From Nocardia brevicatena NBRC 12119 (GTDB lineage Bacteria; Actinomycetota; Actinomycetes; Mycobacteriales; Mycobacteriaceae), in the NCBI RefSeq assembly GCF_000308495.1, contig NZ_BAFU01000057.1, forward strand, positions 1 through 64,000: 64,000 nt of DNA, given 5' to 3'. Numbering within the stretch: the first letter of the stretch is position 1; every line of letters starts with the position of its first letter. This document shows, one piece after another, positions 52,692 through 62,340 of this stretch. Below the pieces are notes generated by a model. It made no database searches. It was given only the letters and a program-made list of their open reading frames with translations, and was not told the DNA's origin. The translations under genes were made by a program, and so were the position numbers.

Positions 52692-54298
52692 GTAGTCGCG
52701 AAACCGTCGAGAAAACGCTCGACAATACGACGATCGACCCGTCGGTCACCTGGACCACCGGCAATGTCGCGGAGGCATTCCCCGGCGTGTTCACCACTCT
52801 CGGCTTCACCTTCATCAACGCGGCGGTGGAGTCGGCAACCCGCACCACGTTCAAGAATCTGGGTGTTCTCACCAGGAAGCAGGTCTACCTCCCCGATCGG
52901 TCGGAGGACATGTTCTGGACATTGTTCGCCGGGCGGGCCGCGGCGAACATCGACAAGTTCCGCGAGATCGCGAATATCACTCCCGGTACCTCGGCGACCG
53001 CGGTAGAGCAGCAGCTGTTCGGCTACGTCCGGCCGGAGACCGTCGATGCGAACAGTGCACGCCGTTATCCGGCCATCGCCGCCAAGGCGCCGGGAGCGGT
53101 TCTTCGGCTGCCCAAGCGGCACGATGCGGAATTCGCCGAGTTGCGCCGCTGGCGGCTTGCGCATCTGGACGGTATCGACATCCTCGACCACGTGGGGTGC
53201 GTCGAGCTGCTGGCCGATGCGCAGCGGCGTTTCCAACGCATGCTGACCCTGCATATGCTTGTCGCATTCGTCAGCTCTGGGCTCGCGGACCGCGTGACCG
53301 ATATCCTGACCGAACACGATCTCTCTCACCTCGGACCGGCACTGCTTTCCGGGGTCGGCTCCGATGAAAACGAGATCGCACACGACCTCTGGGCACTGGC
53401 CCATGAACAGATCACCCTGCGCGAGTTCACCGATCGGCACGGTTACCACGGCAGCAACGAAGGTCAGCTGCACGGCGTGACCTGGCGTGAGAATCCCACG
53501 CCCATACTCGACCGGCTCGGCGATTACCGCGCCATCCCCGCCGACAGTCCACGCGCACCACGCAACCGGAGCCAGGAGCAGACCGAGATACGGCAACGTG
53601 CCTTGGCCGAGCTCCGGTCGGCCCTGCCCCGGCGCAAGCGGGGCGTCGCTGCCTGGACCGTGCGGATGGCCAGTCGCTGGATCGCCCTCCGCGAGCAGGG
53701 CAAGGCCGGCTATCTGCTCACCTTCGATATCGCCCGGGCGGTTATGCGCAGACAGGGTGCCCTGTTGGTCGACGCGGGCGCAATCGACCGCGTCGACGAT
53801 GTCTTCCATCTCTCCTATGACGATGTGTGTGGAGGCGTCACGGACGATCGGCGCGCCGTGGTCGCCGAACGCCAGGATCAATACGACGAGCGGTGCACCT
53901 ACCGGTTGCCGCAATCATGGTCGGGAATACCGGAACTGAGGAAGGTGGACGAGGAGGAAGTGCCCCCACTGGAGGTCTCCGGTGTCGTCACCGGCGTGGC
54001 CGCCAGCGGTGGTGTCGTGGAAGGTCGCGCAAGGGTGGTCCGCGACCCGTCGACCACCGAGCTGGACGATGGCGATATCCTCATCTGCGAGACGACCGAT
54101 CCGAGCTGGGTGTCGTTGTTCCTGGTCGCCGCCGGTGTCGTCACCGATTTCGGCGGCCTGCTCAGCCACGGCCCGATCGTGGCGCGTGAGCTCGGGATCC
54201 CCTGTGTCTGCGGTACCGAGAACGGCAGCTACCGAATTCGCGATGGTCAGCGTATCCGCTTGGACGGTGATACGGGCACGGTCACCGTGCTCGCATGA
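52688..54298 (+). CDS. PEP-utilizing-enzyme-like protein: acceptor-binding domain plus phospho-histidine domain
   Basis: A 536-residue protein without an ATP-grasp domain. The large N-terminal part (1-440) is helical and resembles the substrate-binding region of rifampin-phosphotransferase-like proteins, with LREFTDRHGYHGSNEGQLHG as a conserved-looking block. The C-terminal ~90 residues form a second swivelling domain, with the His in TDFGGLLSHGPIVARELGIP and the ending LDGDTGTVTVL. With the protein at 51183 it would complete an ATP-dependent phosphotransferase split in two. The substrate is unknown; an alcohol or phenol is likely. Start ATG at 52688, ATGA overlap. Confidence 0.8.
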   Translation: MSSRETVEKTLDNTTIDPSVTWTTGNVAEAFPGVFTTLGFTFINAAVESATRTTFKNLGVLTRKQVYLPDRSEDMFWTLFAGRAAANIDKFREIANITPGTSATAVEQQLFGYVRPETVDANSARRYPAIAAKAPGAVLRLPKRHDAEFAELRRWRLAHLDGIDILDHVGCVELLADAQRRFQRMLTLHMLVAFVSSGLADRVTDILTEHDLSHLGPALLSGVGSDENEIAHDLWALAHEQITLREFTDRHGYHGSNEGQLHGVTWRENPTPILDRLGDYRAIPADSPRAPRNRSQEQTEIRQRALAELRSALPRRKRGVAAWTVRMASRWIALREQGKAGYLLTFDIARAVMRRQGALLVDAGAIDRVDDVFHLSYDDVCGGVTDDRRAVVAERQDQYDERCTYRLPQSWSGIPELRKVDEEEVPPLEVSGVVTGVAASGGVVEGRARVVRDPSTTELDDGDILICETTDPSWVSLFLVAAGVVTDFGGLLSHGPIVARELGIPCVCGTENGSYRIRDGQRIRLDGDTGTVTVLA

Positions 54299-54372
54299 GT
54301 TGTACGATGTGATGAAACTCCGTGCGATCAGGCGTCGTAGCTGCCAAGCAGCTACGATGCCCTCGTGCGTCC

Positions 54373-55005
54373 CTACCAGAGAGTGCCGTGCAGGAGGTCG
54401 GCGAACTGATCGACCATAGGCTCGAACCGTCCGGGGGTTCCGACGAACCCCGCGTACATGCTCATTCCCCACACCATGGCTATCAGTATCTCGGTGACGG
54501 TAGCGATATCGATGTCCTGTCGGATCTTCCCGTCCGCCACAGCGGCATCCAACGCCGCTTGGATGAACCGGCGCACATCGTCGATCTGTTCCTGCGCCCA
54601 GTCGCCGAGTTCCGGATTGCGCAGCGCGTCGAACAGCGATGCCGCGAGAAGCCGCACAGAGGCGCGGCTCTCGAAATCACCCTGCATGGTGATGCGCAGA
54701 AACGCCGCCACCCGATCGGCGAGATCCGCTTCTTCCTCGGCGTCGGCGATACCCGCCCTGATCACACTGCTCTTGTCCATCTCGAAGAGTGTTCGGTACA
54801 GCTCGTCCTTGCTCTGGAAGTAATGGTTGACATTGGTGCGCGTGACTGCGGCACGCACGGCGATATCGGTGAATGTCGCACGGTGGTAGCCGACTTCGCT
54901 GAACAGTTCACGCGCGGCTCGCAGAATCCGTTCTCTGGTGTTCGCTCCGTTGGATCCGGCGGGGCGGCCTCGACCGCGCTTGGGCAATGCCGCCGGGTCA
55001 GTCAC
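54373..55005 (-). CDS. TetR family transcriptional regulator
   Basis: A 210-residue TetR protein. The DNA-binding domain (about 22-70) contains TRERILRAARELFSEVGYHRATFTDIA and the recognition segment NVNHYFQSKDELYRTLF. A basic, Gly-rich N-terminal tail (KRGRGRPAG) precedes it. The ligand domain follows. It is convergent with the phosphotransferase operon, with 74 bases between, and divergent from the P450 gene at 55219. It probably controls the P450 and perhaps the operon. GTG start at 55005. No clear palindrome was found in the 55006-55218 gap. Confidence 0.9.
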   Translation of the reverse strand: MTDPAALPKRGRGRPAGSNGANTRERILRAARELFSEVGYHRATFTDIAVRAAVTRTNVNHYFQSKDELYRTLFEMDKSSVIRAGIADAEEEADLADRVAAFLRITMQGDFESRASVRLLAASLFDALRNPELGDWAQEQIDDVRRFIQAALDAAVADGKIRQDIDIATVTEILIAMVWGMSMYAGFVGTPGRFEPMVDQFADLLHGTLW

Positions 55006-55218
55006 AACCGCGCTACCTCTCGTTCACCGACATTGCGGCTCATCACCCACCATCATCGCGTATCCGACAAAACCTCTGGCGGGGACACTCGACGGCGGCA
55101 CATACTCCGCACAGGCCGCATTGTACAGAGCCAAACTCCGCCCCGGTGCCCGGTAGGAGCGCCACCGAAGCCATAGCACCTCGTTCACAGTAAATTCCGA
55201 CCGTCTGGAGTCCCATTC

Positions 55219-56448
55219 TTGAGTACCGACCCGTCCTGCCCGGCCTTCCGCAACTCGCCTTTTGGTTCCGACGACCGGCGGATGGCGCTGTTCGCGCCGG
55301 AGTTCGCCGCTGACCCCCACGGCCACTACCGTGAAATGCGCAAGCGATATCGGTCTTTGATTCCGGTGGAACTGGCGCCGAGCGTTCCCGCCACGCTCGT
55401 GATCGATTACCGGACCGCGGTTCGGATCCTCAACGACCCCGAGCATTTCCCTGCCGACCCGCGCACATGGCAGAAGAATGTCGCCGCCGATTGTCCTGTT
55501 CTCCCCATGATGGAGTGGCGGCCGATGGCGACCCGGAGTGCCGGAGCAGAAGCGGAGCGCTACCGGCAGGCCACAACCGAGAGCGTCAACGAGGTCGATC
55601 TCTATGCTCTCCATACCACCGTGGAGGAGATCGCGTTCTCACTGATCAACTCTTTCTGCGAAGACGGCCACGCCGAACTGATCGGCCAGTACACGTTCCC
55701 GCTGGTATTCAGCGTGCTCAATGCGTTGTTCGGCTGTCCACCGGAGATCGGGCAGAAGATGGCCGCCGGTATGGCGGCGATCGTCGAGGGCGTGGACGCC
55801 GATACCGGCAACAGAATGATCAGCGAAGCGATGCTGGAGTTGGTGACCCTCAAACGGAACGAACCCGGCAACGACGTCACCTCGGCACTGCTACGGCATC
55901 CGGCCGGACTCGACGATCTCGAGATGGTGCACCAGCTGGCGAGCCAATACGGTGCGGGGATCGAATTCCAGCAGAACCTTATCGTCAACACCCTGCTGCG
56001 GATCTTCACCGATGACCGGCTGGGCGGCGGCGTGCTGGGCGGGAGCCTGTCCACCCGCGAAGCGCTGGACGACGTCTTGTTCAACGATCCACCCCTGGCG
56101 AACTACCTGCTCACCTACCCTCGGCAGCCGATCCTCATCGATGACGCCTGGCTGCCCGCCCACGAGCCGATCGTCATCAGCATCGCCGCCTGCAACAACG
56201 ATCCCGCGGTCCGCAGCGATAATCGCGCCGGCAACCGCTCGCATCTGGCATGGGGTCTCGGCGCCCGCAGCTGCCCCGCGCAGTCCATGGCATACCTGAT
56301 CGCACAGGACGCCATCGATCAGCTGCTCGACGCCCTGCCCGAGATCCGGGCGGCCGAACCCCCGGCCTGGCGGCCCGGCCCCTTCCATAGGTCGCCGACG
56401 TCTCTGCTGGTCGAGTTTCCGCCGTCCCCTCCGCTGCACGTATCCTGA
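55219..56448 (+). CDS. Atypical cytochrome P450 (CYP157-like, no ExxR)
   Basis: A 409-residue P450 with the haem loop WGLGARSCPAQS containing the Cys ligand. Two otherwise near-universal elements are changed. The K-helix reads DDVLFNDPPLANY, where E-x-x-R is expected, and the I-helix reads GAGIEFQQN, without the acid-Thr pair. The CYP157 family of streptomycetes likewise lacks ExxR. TTG start at 55219 with CTGGAG upstream. It is divergent from TetR and may act on the same substrate as the phosphotransferase operon, or have a non-monooxygenase role. Confidence 0.82.
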   Translation: MSTDPSCPAFRNSPFGSDDRRMALFAPEFAADPHGHYREMRKRYRSLIPVELAPSVPATLVIDYRTAVRILNDPEHFPADPRTWQKNVAADCPVLPMMEWRPMATRSAGAEAERYRQATTESVNEVDLYALHTTVEEIAFSLINSFCEDGHAELIGQYTFPLVFSVLNALFGCPPEIGQKMAAGMAAIVEGVDADTGNRMISEAMLELVTLKRNEPGNDVTSALLRHPAGLDDLEMVHQLASQYGAGIEFQQNLIVNTLLRIFTDDRLGGGVLGGSLSTREALDDVLFNDPPLANYLLTYPRQPILIDDAWLPAHEPIVISIAACNNDPAVRSDNRAGNRSHLAWGLGARSCPAQSMAYLIAQDAIDQLLDALPEIRAAEPPAWRPGPFHRSPTSLLVEFPPSPPLHVS

Positions 56449-56986
56449 GAAGACATGGTGATCACCGCGTCGCGGCTACAGGCGTCGCCGCAGAACTGTC
56501 GACCCGGAACCCGCTGCTTCCGATCAACCACACAGCGGGGCCGCCGCTCGTACCGCAGTAATCCCGCCGCCGGACCCCCGGGTGTGGTGGCCCACTTTTA
56601 TCGCGCAACCGATCACCCAGGGGACGGGTCGGTGCCGAGGTAACCGGATGCACTCCAGAGGTCCACAGCGTAGCCGGGGTCCATGACCTTGACCTGACCG
56701 GCGAAGCCGAGCAGTTTGCCGGTTGCGGACCTCGATCGTGCCGTACGCTGCCGCCAAGGCCGAAGGCCTGGCGCCGGCCCTGGGACCGACTGTGCGCGTC
56801 AACACCCTCATGGCCGGGCCATACACACCGGAGCCGAGGATTGTTGACACCGAGGTCGGACAGCGCGCACCACGTCGGATTTCCTCCGCTCCACCACCGC
56901 ATCCTCCTGGCCCGAAACCGGCCACCACCGAAAGTGCGCCAGAGCCGTCAATCGGACGCTCCCGGGCGGTACAGTGCTGGTTACTG
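56449..56986. other. Decayed stretch with an SDR scrap
   Basis: About 540 bases between the P450 and the LuxR gene. Apart from the SDR fragment noted separately, a short minus-strand patch near 56640-56720 reads like coding sequence (GFAGQVKVMDPGYAVDLWSA) without start or domain context. No intact gene. Confidence 0.4.
56723..56830 (+). pseudogene. SDR C-terminal fragment
   Basis: The patch VPYAAAKAEGLAPALGPTVR followed by VNTLMAGPY looks like the YxxxK helix and the following strand of a classical SDR, with several residues missing between them. There is no cofactor-binding domain upstream. A relic left in the gap before the LuxR gene. Confidence 0.45.
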
Positions 56987-59713
56987 TCAGAAAGTGAACC
57001 GGATGAGCTCGGCACGCTTGGTGATGCCGAGCTTCGGGTAGGCGCGGTATAGGTGGTGTCCGACCGTCCGAGGGCTGAGGAAAAGTTGGCCGGCGATGTC
57101 ACGGTTGCCGAGTCCCGTGGCGGCGAGCCGGACCACCTGGAGTTCCTGAGGGGTAAGGCGTGCGATGGGGTCGTGGTCGTGCGGTCGAGCGATGGGTCGG
57201 TCACCGAGGGCATTCAGTTCGGCGCGGGCCCGCTCGGCCCAGGTGGTGGCGCCGAGTTGCTCGAATGCGTTGAACGCTTCGGTCAGGCGGGTGTGGGCGT
57301 CGGTGCGGCGACGTTTCCTGCGGAGCCATTCGCCGTACAGCAGGGCGGTGCGGGCATGGTCGTACGTGCGCTCGGCTTCGAGATGTAGTCGAAGCGCTGT
57401 GTTGTACCGAGTTTCGGTGTCGGCGTCGGTGGATAGCAGCGCGTGGCAGCGGAATACGAGTGCGTTCGCATACGGCTGTCCGGTGTGTTCCGCCCAATCG
57501 GTCAGAGCAGGCAGATACCGAGCTGCCTGCATGGTCCGACCGCTGCGAATGGCCGATTCCACGTGGTCGGGTATGGCTTGTACCAGGAAATCCCGGCGGG
57601 CCGGCCCGGCGCATATGGTCTCCAAGTGATGTGCGGCCGTATCGAACCGTCCCTCACCGAGGTCGAGCAGGCCCAGCGCCCAGGCGGCGAGAGCGGCGTT
57701 GGTGGGATGCCGGGCATGGTTGCGCAGCATGGTTTCGGCGTGGGTACGGCAGGCTTCGGCATCGCCGGTAACGGCGGCCAGCCAGGCCGCAATGGCGGTC
57801 ATGATGGTCGCCTGGGTGTTCTGCCCGAGGTCCGTGGACACCGACAGCGCCTCGGCGACCTCGGTTTCCGCGTCGCGAAATCGCCCCCGCAACAGCAGGG
57901 CTATGGCCAACGGTTCTTGTATGTAGGGCAGCCAGCCCAGCGCGCCCGATCGACGGGCCTCGGCGACTGTCGTCTCCAGCACCTGGACCGCAGCTCGGTC
58001 GTCGATGATGAGTGCAAGGTATCCGGCCAGCACGCGCTCCAATATGCCGCGCACCTGCCCGTCCCGCGCCGCGGTGACCAGCGCCCGCATGCCGGTGATT
58101 CCTTGCCGGCCGCGGCCGTCGAAGAGTTCGGCCAGTCCGACCATTCCGTCGACAACCGGCCGTAGCCCCGATTCCGGTTCGAGCGGCACGTCGGTGAGCA
58201 GCCGTGCGGAACGACGTACCAGGTCGTGCGCGCCACCGTCTTTGGCACACCCGATAGCATCGATGAGCATCGAGACGGCTTGTTCCGGATGGGATTCGAC
58301 GATCGGTGTCGCGCCCTTCACCATCAGCGCGGAGGCCGTTGCCGGCGATTCGTTCTCGTAAGCGATCTGAGCCTGGATCCAGGTGGCCTCCGCGAGGACG
58401 GACTCGCTGGTGGTGAGATCGGCGGCCGCCGAGGCACATTCGGCTGCCCGTTCCAGCGCGCCGGCATCGTAGGCGGCTCGGGCGGCGCCGACCAGTCGCC
58501 GACTTCTGCGGTCCGGATCGGCGCTGAGTCGAGCGCTGTGCTCGAGCGCGTGCGCGACGGCAGACGAGCCGCCCCGCTGTGCGGCGCGCCGAGCGACCTG
58601 TTCCAGCGTGGCCGCGGCGGTTTCGTCCGGTGTTGTGGTGGCGGCGGCCAGATGCCAGGCGCGACGGTCGGCGTAGTGCCCTTGCATGAGCGTGTCGGCC
58701 AGGGCTTGATGTGCGGCGAGTTGCCAGCCTCGCGGTGCGCCCTGGTAGGCGGCGGTGCGGATGAGCGGGTGCCGGAACGAGATCCCACGGGCGGACAGTT
58801 CGATCAAGGTGGCATGCTCGGCGGGTTCCAGGTCGGCGGCGGTCAGCCCGAGCCGCTCGGCGGCGCACATGATGACCGTCGGGTCCGCGGTGTCGTCGGC
58901 CGCGACCAGCAGCAGGAGCCGTTGCGTCTGTCGCGGAAGTCCGCTGATCCGGGAGCGGAAGGCGTCCTGGACCTGTCTTGCCACGGGTAGTGGTTCAACA
59001 GGCAGCGACCAGGTATGGCTGCCGCCGTGTTCCCGGTTGGTGAGCGCGGCGGTGAATTCGATGATGGCGAGCGGGTTTCCCCGCGCCTCGGCCAGGACAC
59101 GGGCACGTGTCGGGCCGGCCAGGTCGTGTGCGCGCCGGTTGAGCAGGGTCATCGAGCTTTCGCGGTCCAACGCGGGCAGCGTCACCGTGTCGAGCCCGGT
59201 GATCGGAAAGCACCCACCGTCATCGCGCACAGTGAACAGCATGGCCAGTGGCTCCTGCTGCAGCCGCCGGGCGGCGAACAGCAGCGCGTCCAGCGAGGCC
59301 GGATCGAACCAGTGGGCGTCGTCGATCAGGCAAACGACCGGCCCGTCAGCGGTCAGCTCGGACAACAGCGAGAGAGTGGCAGCGCTGATCAAGAACCGCT
59401 CGCCGACATCGGCGTCGGTCAGGCCGAATGCTGCGCGCAACGCCTGCGCCTGCGGTTCGGGTAGTGCTGGAATACGCTCCAGGTAGGGATGGAACAGCAG
59501 GTGCAGGCCGGCGAAAGGGACTTCGATCTCGGACTCGATGCCCACACCGCGCAGCACCCGCAAATCCGCGGCCGCCCGCTCGGCGTGGTCGAGCAGCGCG
59601 GTCTTACCGATCCCGGGTTCCCCACGAATCACCAACGCGCCCCCGACACCGCTTCGAGCGTCTGCCAGCAGCCGGCCGATTCGTGCCAACTCCTCCACGC
59701 GCCCGAGAACCAT
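56987..59713 (-). CDS. LuxR family regulator, large ATP-binding type (LAL)
   Basis: A 908-residue LAL regulator. Walker A is GEPGIGKT (31-38) and Walker B is VVCLIDDAHW, in an AAA/NACHT-like ATPase domain. A long helical TPR-like middle follows, and the C-terminal LuxR helix-turn-helix comprises LTPQELQVVRLAATGLGNRD and LFLSPRTVGHHLYR. The start chosen is ATG 59713 (MVLGRVEEL), where homology begins; ATG 59734 is also possible. LALs often activate nearby antibiotic or catabolic genes on ligand and ATP binding. The target is unknown; no adjacent operon is clearly its own. Confidence 0.92.
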   Translation of the reverse strand: MVLGRVEELARIGRLLADARSGVGGALVIRGEPGIGKTALLDHAERAAADLRVLRGVGIESEIEVPFAGLHLLFHPYLERIPALPEPQAQALRAAFGLTDADVGERFLISAATLSLLSELTADGPVVCLIDDAHWFDPASLDALLFAARRLQQEPLAMLFTVRDDGGCFPITGLDTVTLPALDRESSMTLLNRRAHDLAGPTRARVLAEARGNPLAIIEFTAALTNREHGGSHTWSLPVEPLPVARQVQDAFRSRISGLPRQTQRLLLLVAADDTADPTVIMCAAERLGLTAADLEPAEHATLIELSARGISFRHPLIRTAAYQGAPRGWQLAAHQALADTLMQGHYADRRAWHLAAATTTPDETAAATLEQVARRAAQRGGSSAVAHALEHSARLSADPDRRSRRLVGAARAAYDAGALERAAECASAAADLTTSESVLAEATWIQAQIAYENESPATASALMVKGATPIVESHPEQAVSMLIDAIGCAKDGGAHDLVRRSARLLTDVPLEPESGLRPVVDGMVGLAELFDGRGRQGITGMRALVTAARDGQVRGILERVLAGYLALIIDDRAAVQVLETTVAEARRSGALGWLPYIQEPLAIALLLRGRFRDAETEVAEALSVSTDLGQNTQATIMTAIAAWLAAVTGDAEACRTHAETMLRNHARHPTNAALAAWALGLLDLGEGRFDTAAHHLETICAGPARRDFLVQAIPDHVESAIRSGRTMQAARYLPALTDWAEHTGQPYANALVFRCHALLSTDADTETRYNTALRLHLEAERTYDHARTALLYGEWLRRKRRRTDAHTRLTEAFNAFEQLGATTWAERARAELNALGDRPIARPHDHDPIARLTPQELQVVRLAATGLGNRDIAGQLFLSPRTVGHHLYRAYPKLGITKRAELIRFTF

Positions 59714-60065
59714 GGGTGAACAGTAACAATTCATCTCGACGGCGAGTACGCGGTGGCGGGCCGGTGGATGCGCGATGCACCGGCCCGCCACCGTCGGACG
59801 GTCACGACTATGCGGCTTGCGGGATGGCCCGAGCAGCCACCGCTGCCCTGACGGCGATACCGCCCGAGCCCGTCGCGGCCGGCACGAACAGTGGCCGGTG
59901 ACAACGAAGCCGGTGATCCGGAGCCGGCCACCGGTGGCCGCCCGACCGAGCATGTGCGGGCCGAGGTCGAACCGTCCCACGCCACCGCTCGAGCGCAGGC
60001 AACCCATGCAGAACAGCGGTGTCGCCGGCACCCCGCAGGCCGGCGGCGACCCGTGAACCGGCCGA
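59714..60065. other. Intergenic stretch upstream of the LuxR gene
   Basis: About 350 bases with no supported gene. It should contain the LuxR-gene promoter; no clear consensus element was seen. Confidence 0.4.
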
Positions 60066-60521
60066 TTACCGGTCGTTCTCCCTCCGTGCGACCCGGGTCA
60101 TGGTGGAGTCGTAGCCACCACCGCCGGGATACACCCAGGCACCGACCATTACATCGCCCGTCTCGTCGAACGATCCCCGATAATACGCCGGTGACCCCTT
60201 CTCCCCACTCCAGATGGTGAGGACCTCGCCTTCCAGCTCATATACGTAATCCAGCGTCTCGCCCTTGTTGCCGTAGAAGCGGCTCTTGATATCGATGCTG
60301 GGCTCCTCGGCCCCGAAGGGCCGCTCCCGCCCGATCACCTCCATGCCCTCGATCCGCTCGCCATACTGCTCCAGCTCGACATCTTGGATCAGGAAGTGCC
60401 CGCCGGTCAGCCGGCGATAGGTGACGGTGCCCTCGGCACCACCGGTAATCTTCCACGTACCGATCAGCCGATCCAACGCGGCCAACTCGGGGTCCCGGGT
60501 CTGGTTGGTGTTTTCACTCAT
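60066..60521 (-). CDS. Small lipocalin-like protein (DUF1579-type)
   Basis: A 151-residue protein with the pattern of a small beta-barrel: LDRLIGTWKITGGAEGTVTY at the start, then strands ending VMVGAWVYPGGGGYDSTMTR. The beginning (L-x-x-L-x-G-x-W) is typical of DUF1579 and related lipocalin-like domains. ATG at 60521 with AAGGAG nine bases upstream; the ATG at 60530 would touch the site. It is monocistronic and of unknown function, possibly binding a small hydrophobic molecule. Confidence 0.7.
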   Translation of the reverse strand: MSENTNQTRDPELAALDRLIGTWKITGGAEGTVTYRRLTGGHFLIQDVELEQYGERIEGMEVIGRERPFGAEEPSIDIKSRFYGNKGETLDYVYELEGEVLTIWSGEKGSPAYYRGSFDETGDVMVGAWVYPGGGGYDSTMTRVARRENDR

Positions 60522-61094
60522 GTCGATCATCTCCTTGGCGTGTCCACAACGGTTGCGGTGGTTCTCACACCCGAGAAGCTACGACCGCGCCTATCAGTAC
60601 CCGCATCGGTCGAAATACTGATATCGGCGCAAGAGGTCCGCCGCCTCGGTGCCGGGGGCCGAGCAGGTAGCACATCGAATGCGGGGACCTACTCGGCTTC
60701 GATGGCGTCCGGCATCGACAGCTGCTGCGCGAGTGGCGGGCCATAACTTTCGCACCCGCTCGGGGACGGCGGGCCCGACGGTGCGGAAGATCCGGTGTAT
60801 GCGTGGTACCGCCGCGGGACCACCGTTGCGCTGCACCTTCCCGCGCAATCGATGAACGCGGACCCACCATGATGTCGCCGGCTCGCCCCGCGGCGACGAC
60901 AGTGGCATCCCGGCTTCGCGCGCCGTGAGCGCACGTCCGAGGAAGAGGGCCTTCTCCCCCCTGCGCACGTCCGGCGAACGCACGCTCATTCCAACGAACA
61001 GCCGTGTGAACGTGGCCGGTTTCAGTCGAGGGCAGCGTTGTTCGACTCACCCGCGCTGCCGGGTCTTGCCGGTTGCGTGGGCTACTTTCCAGGG
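60522..61094. other. Gene-poor stretch between divergent genes
   Basis: About 570 bases. Open frames on both strands exist, but none has domain content or a consistent start signal. Promoters of the flanking divergent genes should be here. Confidence 0.4.
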
Positions 61095-61978
61095 ATGCGC
61101 AACAGAATCCCCGCTTTCGGCTACACCCACATGCCGGTCGGCGATGTTGGTCTCAATGTCGCTACAGCCGGAACCGGAACCCCGATCGTGCTGTTGCACG
61201 GGTTCCCGCAGACACATCTCGCCTGGCGCCACGTCGCCACCGATCTCGCGCGTGACCACCTGGTGGTCTGTCCGGACCTGCGTGGCTACGGCGACAGCGA
61301 CAAGCCCGCGGACGACTCGGGCAACGGTACCTACACCAAGCGCACGATGGCCGCCGACATCATGGCGCTCATGCGCTCGCTGGGCCACGACCGATTCGCT
61401 CTGGCCGGGCACGATCGAGGTGGATTGGTCGCGTTTCGTGCCGGTTTGGATCATCCGGAGGCCATCAGCCATCTGGCGATCCTCGACGTCTTACCGGCAG
61501 CGGACATGTGGTCCACCCTGCACGGGACTTCCGGCATCTTCGCCTTCCACCTGTACCTGCTCGCCCAACCCACCGATCTCGCCGAACGCATGATTCGAGC
61601 CGATCCCGACCTGTTCTTCGGGTATTTCCTCGACACGTGGACGCAGGTGGTCGACGCGATCCCCGCTGATATCCGCTCCGCTTATCTCGCCGCGGCCCGC
61701 CACCCGGACCCATCAGCGCCGTGTGTGCCGACTATCGCGCCGGCGCGTATGCCGACAGTGCCCACGACGAGTCCGACCGCCGAGCAGGCCGCAGGCTGGA
61801 GATGCCGGTGACCGCGCTCTGGCAGGACCCTGGGGATGTCGTTCTTCCGTTCGACCCCCAGGCGATTTGGTCGACATGGGCGTCCGACCTCCACACGGCC
61901 ACAGTGGATTGCGGGCACTTCCTGCCCGAGGAACAGCCGAGTGTCGTCATCGATACCTTGCGCAACCTGATCGACTGA
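61095..61978 (+). pseudogene. Haloacetate dehalogenase/epoxide-hydrolase-like alpha/beta hydrolase, frameshifted
   Basis: The first frame has LLHGFPQTHLAWRHVA, DLRGYGDSDKP and the nucleophile elbow GHDRGG with Asp, typical of dehalogenases and epoxide hydrolases. Near 61709 coding moves to the next frame and continues with VCADYRAGAYADSA, ALWQDPGDVV and the His in DCGHFLPEEQP. One missing base (giving H-P-D-P-I-S-A-V-C-A-D-Y) restores about 294 residues, the normal length for fluoroacetate/haloacetate dehalogenase-type enzymes. As written, the protein lacks its catalytic His. Confidence 0.78.
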
Positions 61979-61984
61979 CCTGGT

Positions 61985-62340
61985 CATACGGCATATCGGC
62001 TCGCGCTCGAGACCGTACCCGGCGACACGACCGGTTTGTTCTCGCTCGAGGAGCATTACCCGCAAGCCCTGCTGGTCCGCTCCCCTGACTTGGCCGACCG
62101 GCTGGTCGGTCGCACTCTCGGGCCGGTGCTGCGCCGTCCGGCACGGGAGCGGGCAGCGCTGTTGGAGGCCCTCACCGCGTGGCTGGAGGAGAACCGCTCG
62201 GCCGCAGGCGCTGCCCTTCGTCTGCACTGTCACCGCAATACCGTGCTGAACCGGCTACACCGGATCGAGGAACTGACCGGGCATCCGCTCAACGGACATA
62301 CCGCCTTCGTCGAGATATCGCCGGCATTGTCGGCGATATC
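61985..62340 (+). pseudogene. PucR/CdaR-type regulator, C-terminal fragment
   Basis: From 61985 the sequence reads as the end of a PucR-family activator, with LLEALTAWLEENRSAAGAAL then LHCHRNTVLNRLHRIEELTG, the helix-turn-helix of this family. No start codon or upstream sensor domain exists; only 7 bases separate it from the hydrolase stop. A 5'-truncated relic that probably once controlled a neighbouring gene. Confidence 0.55.

Noticed and set aside
52103-53914. 603-codon minus-strand frame across the phosphotransferase genes
   Set aside because: Antisense to two conserved genes with catalytic motifs; no recognisable content.
52688-54298. Complete rifampin phosphotransferase
   Set aside because: The ATP-grasp domain is absent from this chain and lies in the preceding gene; rifampin resistance is therefore not claimed.
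57654-58868. Arg/Ala-rich frame within the LAL gene
   Set aside because: Same strand but another frame of the LuxR regulator; low-complexity shadow.
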